NCBI RefSeq assembly: GCF_913776365.1
Contig: NZ_CAJYMO010000218.1
Span: forward strand, 1-37,053
From: an uncultured Chryseobacterium sp.
Lineage (GTDB): Bacteria; Bacteroidota; Bacteroidia; Flavobacteriales; Weeksellaceae
Direction of reading: 5' to 3'
DNA length: 37,053 nucleotides
The notes under the pieces were generated by a model. It was not told the DNA's origin. It ran no database searches and was given only the letters and a program-made list of their open reading frames with translations. Positions 25,003 through 34,018 of this stretch are shown here, in pieces. Within the stretch, counting starts at the first letter, position 1, and each line of letters begins with the position of its first letter. The position numbers and the translations under genes were made by a program.

Positions 25003-25814
25003 ATAGACAGCATTTCGTTTATTCCCTGAACGATATCCACCTGCGGAGCCCAGTTCAGCTTTTCTCTTGTTTCGCTGATATCAAAATAAAAAGAGCTTCC
25101 CGATTCGGTTCCAGTGAAACTGATTTCAGAGTGATGTTGCGCCGAAATAATTTCAGCGATTTCATAATTGGATACTGAAGTTCCTGATGCGCCCAGAAAA
25201 ATGCCGTTTTCTTCGCTTTGCATGGCTTTGATGCATAATTCTGCGGCATCATCCACATGAAGATAGTCCTGCTTTCTGCTTCCGTCCCCGAAAAGAATGA
25301 TTTCTCCTTCACGCTTTGATTTCTCGATAACATTAGGCAAAAAGGATTTGTTATCCAGTCCTTTCCCATATAAATAAGTAAGCCTAAGCACCGCGTATTT
25401 TCCGTGGCCAGTTACCAGGAACTCCCCGGATAATTTCGACAGCGGATACAAAGACGGAGAATTAAAGGAAGACGTGGTGGAAATGATGCCACTATGAGCG
25501 CCATATACATTGGTGCTGGAGATAAAAATAAGTTTAGCCCCCTGATTCTGAAGCTGTATCCTGCGGATCATGTCATTGATTTCAATAAGCTCTGAATGGG
25601 AGCACCGGTAATTGCCCAATGACAATATGATGTATTCATACTCATCCTTCAGCTCAAGAAAATCAGTAATCTTTACTTTATCTGTCCCTTCGTCTATATT
25701 TTCCTGGCTTCTATTATAGACAGCGGTAACATCAAACCCCTGTTTCCCGAGTTTCCGAATCAATGCTTTTCCTAAAAAGCCGTTGGCTCCAACTACTGCA
25801 CACCTTTTGTTCAT
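24999..25814 (-). CDS. NAD(P)-dependent sugar epimerase/dehydratase (SDR)
   Basis: This extended SDR enzyme of 271 residues, shorter than most nucleotide-sugar epimerases (about 310-340), has a Rossmann start VVGANGFLGKAL (7-18), FISSTNVYG (98-105), the catalytic YPLSK (Y123, K127), and a C-terminal substrate domain (RKQDYLHVDDAAEL, 185-198). It could reduce, epimerise or dehydrate a sugar nucleotide, and the substrate cannot be told. It lies 3 bases after the ATP-grasp gene and overlaps the metallophosphoesterase by 4. Confidence 0.9.
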   Translation of the reverse strand: MNKRCAVVGANGFLGKALIRKLGKQGFDVTAVYNRSQENIDEGTDKVKITDFLELKDEYEYIILSLGNYRCSHSELIEINDMIRRIQLQNQGAKLIFISSTNVYGAHSGIISTTSSFNSPSLYPLSKLSGEFLVTGHGKYAVLRLTYLYGKGLDNKSFLPNVIEKSKREGEIILFGDGSRKQDYLHVDDAAELCIKAMQSEENGIFLGASGTSVSNYEIAEIISAQHHSEISFTGTESGSSFYFDISETREKLNWAPQVDIVQGINEMLSI

Positions 25815-25817
25815 GGC

Positions 25818-26864
25818 TTAGGATTTCAGGTTAAAGTGGTAGAACCGGGCTTTAGGCTCTTTCAGTTTCCTGTCTTTCGAAAACACCTCCATTTCTTCAT
25901 TTTCCACAAAAACATCAGACCAGGCTCTCATCACCATTCCGTTTTTTAATTCGGGGGCCGGCGTTTCTTTTCCGAACAGATAATGATTCAGAATGATCTC
26001 CACTTCATTTACCCCGTAAAAATAGCGGAGCGGTGTAGTTCCGCTGAAGCGTCCGTTGATCTCAAAAATGACCGGTTTTCCTTCTACAATGCGGAACTGG
26101 AAATTAACAGGTCCGTCCGCTCCCAGCTTTTCAGCAATTTCTCTGATTACCGTATCGTATCCGGAAGTTTTTTCGTCACGGTATGTTCTGTAGGTATTTC
26201 CGTCGCGCAGGTCTCTTTTCAGCGTAACGATTGCTTTACATTCCCCGTCCAGAACGATACATCCTGAGGTATATTCGCCTTCGGTATCCGGCAGAAACTG
26301 CTGTACAACCAGGTTGCTCTGCGGATCATATATCCTTTCAAGGTCCTCATGCGTATTGATTTTCACCAGCCCTAAAGATCTTGCCCCATCGATGGGTTTG
26401 GCAAACAAGGGCAACCCTACTGTTTTTTTCAGTTCCAGCAAATCATCCATGGACGTAGCCATTGCAGAGACAGGATATGGAAAATGATGGGCTTTCAGGA
26501 ACTCGGCCGTTAAAAATTTATCATTGGAAATCTTAATGACATCCAGTTTGCTTACGATAATTTTGCAATTGTAAAGTTCCAGAAATTCGTCATGAACCTT
26601 TGAAAGCTTAATGAGTTCCGTATCCGTACCCACCAGAATGGCATCGATTTTATGTTCTGTTACCAGGGTCCGGATGCTTTCTATATACTGATCATCTGCA
26701 GCTTTGGGAATATACAAAGCAAAATCTCCCAGCCAATGTCCTGTCGATCTCGGATCCGGATCTGCTGTGAATATTTTTTTCGGAAAGTCACAAATCTGCA
26801 GCATTCTTAAAATTCCCTGTCCGAGCAATGCTCCTGCTCCTGTTACTAATATGTTTTTAACCAT
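25818..26864 (-). CDS. ATP-grasp ligase, carbamoyl-phosphate-synthase-like
   Basis: The 348-residue enzyme has a Rossmann-like N-domain (LVTGAGALLGQGIL, 6-19) and an ATP-grasp fold with PLFAKPIDGARSLG (K156) and IFEINGRFSG (E268, N270) as magnesium/ATP ligands. ATP-grasp enzymes join a carboxylate to an amine through an acyl phosphate. In a glycan locus with an aminotransferase, an amide link of an amino or hydroxy acid to an amino sugar is a reasonable guess, not shown. It overlaps the preceding initiating-transferase gene by eight bases and is followed by the epimerase after 3 bases. Confidence 0.9.
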   Translation of the reverse strand: MVKNILVTGAGALLGQGILRMLQICDFPKKIFTADPDPRSTGHWLGDFALYIPKAADDQYIESIRTLVTEHKIDAILVGTDTELIKLSKVHDEFLELYNCKIIVSKLDVIKISNDKFLTAEFLKAHHFPYPVSAMATSMDDLLELKKTVGLPLFAKPIDGARSLGLVKINTHEDLERIYDPQSNLVVQQFLPDTEGEYTSGCIVLDGECKAIVTLKRDLRDGNTYRTYRDEKTSGYDTVIREIAEKLGADGPVNFQFRIVEGKPVIFEINGRFSGTTPLRYFYGVNEVEIILNHYLFGKETPAPELKNGMVMRAWSDVFVENEEMEVFSKDRKLKEPKARFYHFNLKS

Positions 26865-27477
26865 TTTTTCTTATCATATATTTATCGAATGCTTCTTTAA
26901 TATTACCATTCGCATCGTTTATACCTTCTGATTTGATTGTTTTCTGGATGGTGAGAAGTAAGATTTTAAGATCCAGTGCAAAGGAAACGTGATCTACATA
27001 CCAGACATCAAGCCTGAATCTTTCTTCCCATGAAATGGCATTTCTGCCGTTTACCTGTGCCCAGCCGGTGATGCCGGGCGTTATTTCACTTCTTCTTTTC
27101 TGTGTAGCATCATAAAAGTTTTCATATTCCGGCAAAAGCGGGCGCGGACCGATCAGGCTCATATCCCCTTTTAAGATATTGATAAACTGCGGGATTTCAT
27201 CCAATGAGGTTTTTCTTACGAAAACGCCAATTCTGGTTAACCTCTCAGCATCCGGCAACAGGTTTCCGTCCTGATCCCTTTTATCATTCATCGTCTTGAA
27301 CTTAACGATATAAAAAGGTTTGGCATTTCTGCCTGATCTTTTCTGGAAAAAAAACGGTTTTCCCCGGTTTGCAATATACAGCCCGATGGTGATGAATATA
27401 AATAAAGGCGATAGAACAACCAGACCGATCAGTGCAGCCAGAAAATCAAAGATACGCTTGAAAAAGTGCTTATACAT
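26857..27477 (-). CDS. PglC/EpsL-type initiating sugar transferase
   Basis: This second monotopic phosphoglycosyl transferase has 206 residues: a re-entrant helix (about 10-33: FDFLAALIGLVVLSPLFIFI), FFQKRSGRNAKPFYIVKFKTM, TSLDEIPQFINILKGDMSLIGPRP with the catalytic acidic pair, and PGITGWAQVNGRNAISWEERF, typical of UDP-GlcNAc- or galactose-type enzymes in capsule loci. It follows a family-2 glycosyltransferase by ten bases. It differs from the enzyme at 22627-23199 in the middle and C-terminal region, so the two probably take different donors. Confidence 0.93.
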   Translation of the reverse strand: MYKHFFKRIFDFLAALIGLVVLSPLFIFITIGLYIANRGKPFFFQKRSGRNAKPFYIVKFKTMNDKRDQDGNLLPDAERLTRIGVFVRKTSLDEIPQFINILKGDMSLIGPRPLLPEYENFYDATQKRRSEITPGITGWAQVNGRNAISWEERFRLDVWYVDHVSFALDLKILLLTIQKTIKSEGINDANGNIKEAFDKYMIRKNG

Positions 27478-27487
27478 AGAAAGCCAG

Positions 27488-28387
27488 TTAAAATTTTAAT
27501 AAATTCAGTACTGCAAAAATGAGAAACTTTTTTTTATCCCTCATCAACTGTGTGTTATATTTTAAGATCACCCTGTTTCTTGAGATATAGCCTTTTAAAA
27601 ACTGCTGATAAATGAGGTAAGCTTCTGATTCCTTATCCACGTATTTTATATAATTCCGGATATGATTCTGATAATACCCGTTGAGTACCTCGGAAGATTT
27701 TTCTTTTATTGTATTCCAGGATAATTTATTGAGGTGCCCGTGAACATTTTCCTGATGCAGACGGTAGTGTATATAGGACTGAGGATCGATGACCACCTTG
27801 TGGTTCCTCGATCTTGCAAAAAAGTACACCAGCCAGTCATGGGAAAATCCTTTCCAACCGGTAGAGTCAACCATGTTCAGAAATTCGCTCAGTGACTCAG
27901 CGAATTTCTTTGTAAAGACATAGGTACATCCTGCGCTTCCGCCTTCAAACAGGAAATCGAATTTTTTCTGGGGGAAGTCTTTTTTCAGTTCGCTGAAAGA
28001 ATGATCTGAAGTATCCCATTTGGTAAGATTGGAACAATATAAAGAGGCATTATTATTCTGCAGGAGCTCTGTTGCCCTGCTCATTTTTTCCGGCATCCAG
28101 AGATCATCCTGATCTGCAAATGCAACGTAATCAAAGTTTTCATTGAAATCCAACGCGGAGACCATTTTCAGGAAATTTTTCGCTGCCGAGCCGGTTCCCG
28201 GAATATTTTGTGATATTTTAATCTGAGGATATTTATCTCTGACGATTTCGAGGGTATTGTCTTTGCTTCCGTCATCACTCAAGGCAATATCCAGCCTTAC
28301 GTCCTGCTGTTTCAGGAGGGTATCAATCTGCTCTTCTATATATTTTTCCCCGTTGTAACTGGCCAGTAATACTTTTACTAATTTCAT
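27488..28387 (-). CDS. Family 2 glycosyltransferase (rhamnosyltransferase-like)
   Basis: This GT-A inverting transferase of 299 residues has VKVLLASYNGEKYIEEQIDTLLKQ at the start, DIALSDDGSKDNT, YVAFADQDDLWMPEKM with the DxD-type metal motif (DQDD), GGSAGCTYVFTKK, and GFSHDWLVYF. The pattern is that of WcaA/RfbF-like enzymes that extend lipid-linked repeat units. Donor and acceptor are unknown. It shares four bases with the EpsG/Wzy-like gene upstream, so translation is coupled. Confidence 0.92.
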   Translation of the reverse strand: MKLVKVLLASYNGEKYIEEQIDTLLKQQDVRLDIALSDDGSKDNTLEIVRDKYPQIKISQNIPGTGSAAKNFLKMVSALDFNENFDYVAFADQDDLWMPEKMSRATELLQNNNASLYCSNLTKWDTSDHSFSELKKDFPQKKFDFLFEGGSAGCTYVFTKKFAESLSEFLNMVDSTGWKGFSHDWLVYFFARSRNHKVVIDPQSYIHYRLHQENVHGHLNKLSWNTIKEKSSEVLNGYYQNHIRNYIKYVDKESEAYLIYQQFLKGYISRNRVILKYNTQLMRDKKKFLIFAVLNLLKF

Positions 28388-29409
28388 TTCAATACTTTTA
28401 ATTCAATATGGCTGCTGTAGAAAACATTATAGAATAATAAAATCAGCAAGATACTGAAGATAATATTCAATATTTTATCGTATTTCAGTTTTTCATAGAA
28501 AGGATAAACAACAAGATAGATAATCAGATAATACGAAAACCTGAACGCCATTACGGGATTCAGTATATACAAAATAAGATAAATAAGAAAAAGGGCGCAA
28601 TAAAAATTATTGTACACTGCAGCTTTTCTGTATTTAAGAATCAACAGGCTGAGCACGACGACAACGACAAAATACAGCTTGTGGAAAATACTCACGCCAT
28701 ATTTTTCAGCAACCTCCGGATCCGTATAGGTATCCAGCCTGTCGGTGATATGGGAAAAATAGGGCAGGCTTAATACGGATGAAAAGACAACGGCTCCCAG
28801 AAGGATGAGCAGAAGCTGCTTGTAGGTAGGTTTCCCAAATCCTAAAAAAGTAGCAGCCAATGCAGGCAGCGCACTCACGTGCGTCAGGAAACCGAGATAG
28901 CCGCCCCAGAATCTTTTGCCCAGCAGCAAATAATATGTTAAGAAACCGAAAAGGAAATAAGCAGGCGAATTCCTTAATACCGTATAGGTGAGCAGAATGT
29001 AGGAAAACACGAAAAATACAAGCTTAATCCAGTACTTTATATTCTTCCTGAAGGCAAGCCAGATATAAAACACTGAACCGAATAAGAAATTAGTGAAATA
29101 AACCCCATACAGAGCTTCCCTCCAGTTATCCGTAAGCCGGAAAAACGTATTCAGGATTACGGGAAAGTAAGGCTCACTGAAAGTTGATTTCCATTGAAAA
29201 TGGTATTCTTCAAACATAAAGTTGGCATAGCCTCCGTAATCCGCATTTTTTTCTATCGGCACATAGAATCTGAGTAACAGGGAACAGATAAAAAATATGA
29301 CAGCCGGTATAAAGGCGAACTTTCTTAATCTGCTATGAAATACCAATAACAAAAGCAAGTAGGAAATATAAGTGATGAGAATATAAAAATGGAGCTCAAA
29401 TTGTGTCAT
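28384..29409 (-). CDS. EpsG/Wzy-like polysaccharide polymerase
   Basis: This integral membrane protein of 341 residues has about ten hydrophobic segments throughout and a loop with many aromatic and basic residues near 70-100 (YGGYANFMFEEYHFQWKSTF). This topology and the position between two glycosyltransferases fit the EpsG family, which polymerises repeat units on the periplasmic side. Wzy proteins share little sequence, so the call is from topology and context. Start 29409 overlaps the upstream glycosyltransferase by 14 bases, and the stop overlaps the next gene by four. Confidence 0.75.
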   Translation of the reverse strand: MTQFELHFYILITYISYLLLLLVFHSRLRKFAFIPAVIFFICSLLLRFYVPIEKNADYGGYANFMFEEYHFQWKSTFSEPYFPVILNTFFRLTDNWREALYGVYFTNFLFGSVFYIWLAFRKNIKYWIKLVFFVFSYILLTYTVLRNSPAYFLFGFLTYYLLLGKRFWGGYLGFLTHVSALPALAATFLGFGKPTYKQLLLILLGAVVFSSVLSLPYFSHITDRLDTYTDPEVAEKYGVSIFHKLYFVVVVVLSLLILKYRKAAVYNNFYCALFLIYLILYILNPVMAFRFSYYLIIYLVVYPFYEKLKYDKILNIIFSILLILLFYNVFYSSHIELKVLK

Positions 29410-30253
29410 ACCTGTAATGTGTACCTTCTTTTTTAAATCCGGCTTTTATACCTTTCATTATCTGTTTTGCAGTCTGCAACGGGTGTGGCGACAGTGCAAT
29501 ATAAACCGGGATTCTGTAGATGCATTTAAAGACCTGCGTAGCTTTCCAGCCGAACGGAATATAATTCCGCTTGAACATATAGATCTGGTTCCTGAATATA
29601 TAGAAATGCCTTATTCCGTTTGTATGATAGGGCTTTTCCACGGAAAGAAATTTCACCACTTTCTCGCCCATATTATGAAGAATCTTAGCTCCCGGAACCC
29701 TTATGAATACATAGCCTTTACTTCTGGCTCTGAAACACCATTCATAATCGATATAATCGATAAAAAGCGTTTCATCCATCAGGCCCACCTTTTCGAAAGC
29801 ATCGCGTTTATAAAATGATCCTGACGTAATGATCACGGGCACTTCATATTCTTTCCTTTCATGTACCGCTTTATCACCTGTCTGTGTTCTCATATCAACA
29901 ATTTCCGGTGACGTTGCAATGACTCCGGACCCTTTTTCAATGACGTCTATCATAGGCAGAAAAAAGCCTTCGTCTATCAAAGAATCCTGGTCAAACAGTG
30001 CTATGTATTTACAATCCTGATTTTCCAGTGCTTTTCTGATCCCTTTGTTCAGTGCCAGCGAAAGCCCGATGTTTCCTCTGTTGGAAAGATAGATAATTTT
30101 CGGATCGTTACTGACCATTCCGGATATTTCGGCAGGTAATTCCTTTACGGAATTATCTACAACGACAAGCCTGTCCGACTGTCGTGACAGGGCTTCTATA
30201 TTCGCCCGATTATCCGTATCGGGATTGTAAAGAACAATAACACTGTATATCAT
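29396..30253 (-). CDS. Family 2 glycosyltransferase (rhamnosyltransferase type)
   Basis: This GT-A transferase of 285 residues starts YSVIVLYNP, then has VVVDNS, IYLSNRGNIGLSLALNKG, YIALFDQDS (DxD), and FIDYIDYEWCFRARSKGY, a motif typical of rhamnosyltransferases of the WbbL/RfbF type. The donor may be dTDP-rhamnose, which would explain rfbC at the end of the locus, but this is inferred. TTG 30259 is in frame upstream. I take ATG 30253 (MIYSVIV). It lies 2 bases after the stop of the upstream gene. Confidence 0.92.
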   Translation of the reverse strand: MIYSVIVLYNPDTDNRANIEALSRQSDRLVVVDNSVKELPAEISGMVSNDPKIIYLSNRGNIGLSLALNKGIRKALENQDCKYIALFDQDSLIDEGFFLPMIDVIEKGSGVIATSPEIVDMRTQTGDKAVHERKEYEVPVIITSGSFYKRDAFEKVGLMDETLFIDYIDYEWCFRARSKGYVFIRVPGAKILHNMGEKVVKFLSVEKPYHTNGIRHFYIFRNQIYMFKRNYIPFGWKATQVFKCIYRIPVYIALSPHPLQTAKQIMKGIKAGFKKEGTHYRYDTI

Positions 30254-30255
30254 AA

Positions 30256-31254
30256 TCAATTATTTACCACTTCGCCGTAGAATCTTGCAACTTCTTTTTC
30301 AAAGAGACTCCTTTCGTTATTGATTACGTTTTTGTAGTTATCCTGCGCCTGCAGATTACTGTCGAAATTATTCATGACATCGGTGATTACCAGATCTATA
30401 CTTTTTAAGAAATCCGGGGATTTTTCATCAAACTTGTATTTCTGAGGGATTCTGATATCCTGTTCGTTTTTTGCCGATCCCCTTTTTCCTGTAATGATAA
30501 CACAGTCCTGCAGCCTCGCTTCCCTCGGTATCCTGTCTTTTCCCGGGTGCCATCCGAAATCGATATAGATCTTGGCGCCCCTCAGGGTCTCCGCCACCTG
30601 TTTCTGATTCATATTAACAATCGGCACAAAACGTACATCTGCATTTTTATTTTTATAAAAATCAATGATCCTCTTGGTTACATTTTTTCCTTTTGCAGGA
30701 TTATAACAAATGATATCTGATTTTTTAATTTCGGGATCAACATCCAGGAAGCCGGTATTGATATAATCACTCAGGTATTCCGAGGATACGGAATGCGCTG
30801 ATAAAAAATCTTCTGCATATTTAGACTGCACCAAATGCCTGAACCCTTTCAGTTTCGAGATCGGTGTGATGGTGAGTGCCTTTTTAAATTCATATATAAA
30901 AGATTTGAATCCATAATCTTTCAGATAATCAAGGCTTAGATTGACTTTATAATTATCTACGGACAGCCACCAGACATATACCCTGGCGTTTTTAATGCCG
31001 GAAATATGCTGCAGCATTGTTTCCGGAACAACAATGATATGAGCTGCCGAATCAGCAAGTTGTACGGATTTATTTTTCCGGGTGCTGTACTTTTTGAAAT
31101 TGGGATTGATCTCTGTTTCAACAAATGATTTGCTTTCTTTGTCATAATACGCCATTCCTACATCAGCTCCCAGCTTTTCCAGTTCGTAATTAAGCTGATG
31201 AAGTAATTCGGTTCCTCCCGTTGTCAATCTTGAAGGGCTGATAATCTGTATCAT
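30256..31254 (-). CDS. Probable GT-B type glycosyltransferase
   Basis: This 332-residue protein has no membrane segment. SRLTTGGTELLHQLNYELEKLG at the N-terminus is a GT-B nucleotide-sugar transferase opening. GWHPGKDRIPREARLQDCVIITGKRGSA near residue 235-262 resembles the E-x-E donor loop of the GT4/GT1 fold. The middle (about 60-230) has no motif that I recognise. I cannot assign a family with certainty. The gene abuts glf (no gap) and the next glycosyltransferase starts 2 bases after its stop, which fits a repeat-unit transferase. An alternative is a sugar-binding or modifying enzyme. Confidence 0.7.
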   Translation of the reverse strand: MIQIISPSRLTTGGTELLHQLNYELEKLGADVGMAYYDKESKSFVETEINPNFKKYSTRKNKSVQLADSAAHIIVVPETMLQHISGIKNARVYVWWLSVDNYKVNLSLDYLKDYGFKSFIYEFKKALTITPISKLKGFRHLVQSKYAEDFLSAHSVSSEYLSDYINTGFLDVDPEIKKSDIICYNPAKGKNVTKRIIDFYKNKNADVRFVPIVNMNQKQVAETLRGAKIYIDFGWHPGKDRIPREARLQDCVIITGKRGSAKNEQDIRIPQKYKFDEKSPDFLKSIDLVITDVMNNFDSNLQAQDNYKNVINNERSLFEKEVARFYGEVVNN

Positions 31255-32358
31255 TTATTGTACTGTTTTTTTTACTTTGGTTAGAGCAGATCCAATCACC
31301 TGGTGCATATCGTAATATTTGTATTCTGCCAATCTTCCTCCAAAAATCACATTCCCGTCTTTTTCAGCAAGCTCCTTGTATTTCCTGTACAATTCAGAAT
31401 TCGCATCATCGTTAATCGGGTAATAAGATTCTTTTCCTTCACTCCATTCATCAGGATATTCATAGGTAACCACTGTTTTGGGCTGTGTGCCGAATTCAAA
31501 GTGCTTATGCTCGATAATCCTTGTGTAGGCCTCGTTCTCCGACGTGTAGTTAACAACGGCATTACCCTGAAAGTTTTCTTCATCCAGAATCTCGTTTTCA
31601 AAGCGCAGGCTACGGTACTGCAATTTCCCATAGCAGTACTCGTAATATTCATCAATCTTACCGGTAAATACCAGATTTTCAGCCAGATTTTCCCAGTGTT
31701 CGCGGTCTTCAAAGAAGTCGACGTTCAGCTTTACCTCAATGCCGTCCAGAAGGCCATCAATGATCTTGTTGTATCCCCCGACAGGAATGCCCTGGTATTT
31801 ATCATTAAAATAATTGTTATCGTAGGTGAAACGTACCGGTAACCTTTTGATAATAAAAGCGGGAAGTTCCGTAGCTTTTCTTCCCCATTGCTTTTCCGTA
31901 TATTCCTTTATCAGAATTTCGTAAATATCTTTTCCTACCAGTGAAATGGCTTGTTCCTCAAGATTCTGAGGGTTTTTGATCCCCGATTCTGCTTTTTGTT
32001 CTTCTATTCTCGCCTGCGCCTCAGCCGGGGTTTTGGTACCCCACATCTGGTAAAATGTGTTCATGTTAAAAGGCAGGTTATACAGCTTCCCGTTGTAATT
32101 GGCTACAGGAGAATTGGTATACCGGTTGAACTCTGCAAACTGATTTACATAATCCCAGATTCCTTTATCATTGGTATGAAAGATATGGGCACCATATTTA
32201 TGAACATTGATTCCTTCTATATTCTCGCAGTAAATATTTCCTCCGGGATGATCTCTTTTATCGATCACCAGACATTTTTTTCCCTTTTTAGTAGCTTCAT
32301 GAGCGAATACTGCCCCGAATAATCCGGAACCTACGATGAGATAATCATATTTTTGCAT
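31255..32358 (-). CDS. glf: UDP-galactopyranose mutase
   Basis: Glf is an FAD enzyme that converts UDP-galactopyranose to UDP-galactofuranose, the donor for Galf in glycans. The 367 residues show the dinucleotide-binding IVGSGLFGAVFA (8-19), GGNIYCENIEGINVHKYGAHIFHTN, FNMNTFYQMWG, EYTEKQWGRKATELP, VRFTYDNNYFNDKYQGIPVGGY, and GRLAEYKYYDMHQVIGSAL at the C-terminus, all family hallmarks. Its presence predicts galactofuranose in this organism's surface glycan. It overlaps the Wzx gene stop by 14 bases. Confidence 0.97.
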   Translation of the reverse strand: MQKYDYLIVGSGLFGAVFAHEATKKGKKCLVIDKRDHPGGNIYCENIEGINVHKYGAHIFHTNDKGIWDYVNQFAEFNRYTNSPVANYNGKLYNLPFNMNTFYQMWGTKTPAEAQARIEEQKAESGIKNPQNLEEQAISLVGKDIYEILIKEYTEKQWGRKATELPAFIIKRLPVRFTYDNNYFNDKYQGIPVGGYNKIIDGLLDGIEVKLNVDFFEDREHWENLAENLVFTGKIDEYYEYCYGKLQYRSLRFENEILDEENFQGNAVVNYTSENEAYTRIIEHKHFEFGTQPKTVVTYEYPDEWSEGKESYYPINDDANSELYRKYKELAEKDGNVIFGGRLAEYKYYDMHQVIGSALTKVKKTVQ

Positions 32359-33787
32359 ATTTTTTTATGATTTTTGATGTAAATGTTATAAAATTTTCTT
32401 CTTTGATAATATAATACTGAACAATAAACTGATAGACCGCTATTGAAATGCCTCCAAGAGCTAATTTTTCAATCAGTGTATCTGCCAAACCATTCGTAAG
32501 ATAGATGATTCCCCATATCGGCAGGGAACAGATCAGAGACAGAAAGGTAATTCTGTAATTGATATTCAGCTGAAAGTTCCTGTGTACGAAATAAAACATA
32601 ACGGCGGTAACGCAGAGTTCGGAGGATAAATTCGCGATTGCGGCACCTACTTCGTTAAGATAAGGAATTAAAATAATATTCAGGGCAATGCTGCAGACCA
32701 GTCCGAAAAATACAGATTTTGTCATCAGGATATCACGGCCGGTTGTTGTGAGCATCTGCATACCCAGAATGTTGGAAATCCCGATCAGGTATATCACCAG
32801 GCACAGAATACAGAAAGAAGTTTGGGCAGGCAGAAATCGTTCCCCCGCAAACACAATGATGATTTCGTGGGATAGTGCCATCATACTTATCATAATCGGG
32901 AATGCCACGATACCCACAAAGTCAAAGGATTTCTGAATAAGCCTGTTAAAGTAGGCATCATCACCCGAGGTATGAGCCTGTGAAAGTTTCGGGATCAGCA
33001 CAGAACCCAGCGCAGTAACCAGAATAATCGGTGCTTTGCTTACCCGTAAGCCCAGCGAATAATACCCTACCGCATCTTTCGAAGATATAAATCCTAAAAA
33101 AACAGAATCCAGTAAAACATAAATGCTGATGGCAGCTGTGGAAGCAAATATCAGCAGCAGCGGCCTGACATGTTTTCTCAATCTTTCCCAGTCCCGGACG
33201 AGTGTAAATTTCACGAATTTTCTTGAATACATAAAATTGATACCTCCGTTTATGACGCTGGACACACACAGGATCACAAAAAAAAGGTAATAGTCCTGAG
33301 GATGTTTTACAAAAATAAAAACAGAAAGCAGAGAAAGCAATCTGATAAAAACAGTCCTCATGGTAATATACCTGAAATTTTCATTTCCCTGATAAAACCA
33401 TTCCAAGGCCAAGATGTTACAGATCACAAGAGAGATCCCGGTAAGAAACATATTCTTGTTTGCACTGAACTGCGGTACAAGATAAATTAAAGCGATATAG
33501 ATGGCTACAAGGATCAGGCTGCTGTAGATATGGATCGACACCAGTTCGCTGAATATCCCGTCCTGATTCTGATTTTTTTTCTTTGCCGTCTCCCTGATGC
33601 CGTAGACAGGGATTCCGAGTGCTGCGATAAGCATAATGTACCGGCATATATTTTCAACGAAAGAAACCACCCCTACGCCGTAGGGCATAATAACCCTCGA
33701 TACATACGCATACATGATCATGGGAACGATAACCTGGGTTACCGTTAAAATGACATTATACGAAAAATTTTTTTTTATGCTACCCAC
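32345..33787 (-). CDS. Oligosaccharide flippase, Wzx/RfbX-like
   Basis: This MOP-superfamily membrane protein of 480 residues has about twelve to fourteen hydrophobic helices spread along its length, typical of the flippases that move undecaprenyl-linked repeat units across the inner membrane. The start is GTG at 33787 (reads as MGSIKKNFSYNVIL). The in-frame TAA two codons upstream excludes a longer form, and the next in-frame ATG is 22 codons in, so GTG is the likely start. It follows a 231-base gap after the tyrosine-kinase gene and overlaps glf. Confidence 0.88.
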   Translation of the reverse strand: MGSIKKNFSYNVILTVTQVIVPMIMYAYVSRVIMPYGVGVVSFVENICRYIMLIAALGIPVYGIRETAKKKNQNQDGIFSELVSIHIYSSLILVAIYIALIYLVPQFSANKNMFLTGISLVICNILALEWFYQGNENFRYITMRTVFIRLLSLLSVFIFVKHPQDYYLFFVILCVSSVINGGINFMYSRKFVKFTLVRDWERLRKHVRPLLLIFASTAAISIYVLLDSVFLGFISSKDAVGYYSLGLRVSKAPIILVTALGSVLIPKLSQAHTSGDDAYFNRLIQKSFDFVGIVAFPIMISMMALSHEIIIVFAGERFLPAQTSFCILCLVIYLIGISNILGMQMLTTTGRDILMTKSVFFGLVCSIALNIILIPYLNEVGAAIANLSSELCVTAVMFYFVHRNFQLNINYRITFLSLICSLPIWGIIYLTNGLADTLIEKLALGGISIAVYQFIVQYYIIKEENFITFTSKIIKKYAKI

Positions 33788-34018
33788 AAATTATTATTTA
33801 ATGAAACCCCTTCCGCACTCCTTTCAAACCCATGATTCATATCATCTTCCTATAAATTGCGTTTATGGTTAAAAAGCGGCATCTGTGTGATCCTCCGGCT
33901 GTTCCGAACAACATTCCTGAGCAGGGTTTCAGTCCCGGATATACCTTTTGTGCTGCCGGTCCCGTTTTGCTGCCGGATGCCGGGCTGCCGTAAAACAGGG
34001 TCTTATTTATTCCCGGGA
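33788..34018. other. Gap between Wzc and Wzx genes with an imperfect hairpin
   Basis: I see no gene in these 231 bases. On either strand 33961-34000 can fold as an imperfect hairpin (CCCGTTTTGC with the region ending AAAACAGGG, one bulge), 19 bases after the Wzc stop on the minus strand. This could be a partial terminator or an attenuator between the regulator and the export/glycan genes. No TAnnTTTG box is evident. Confidence 0.4.
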
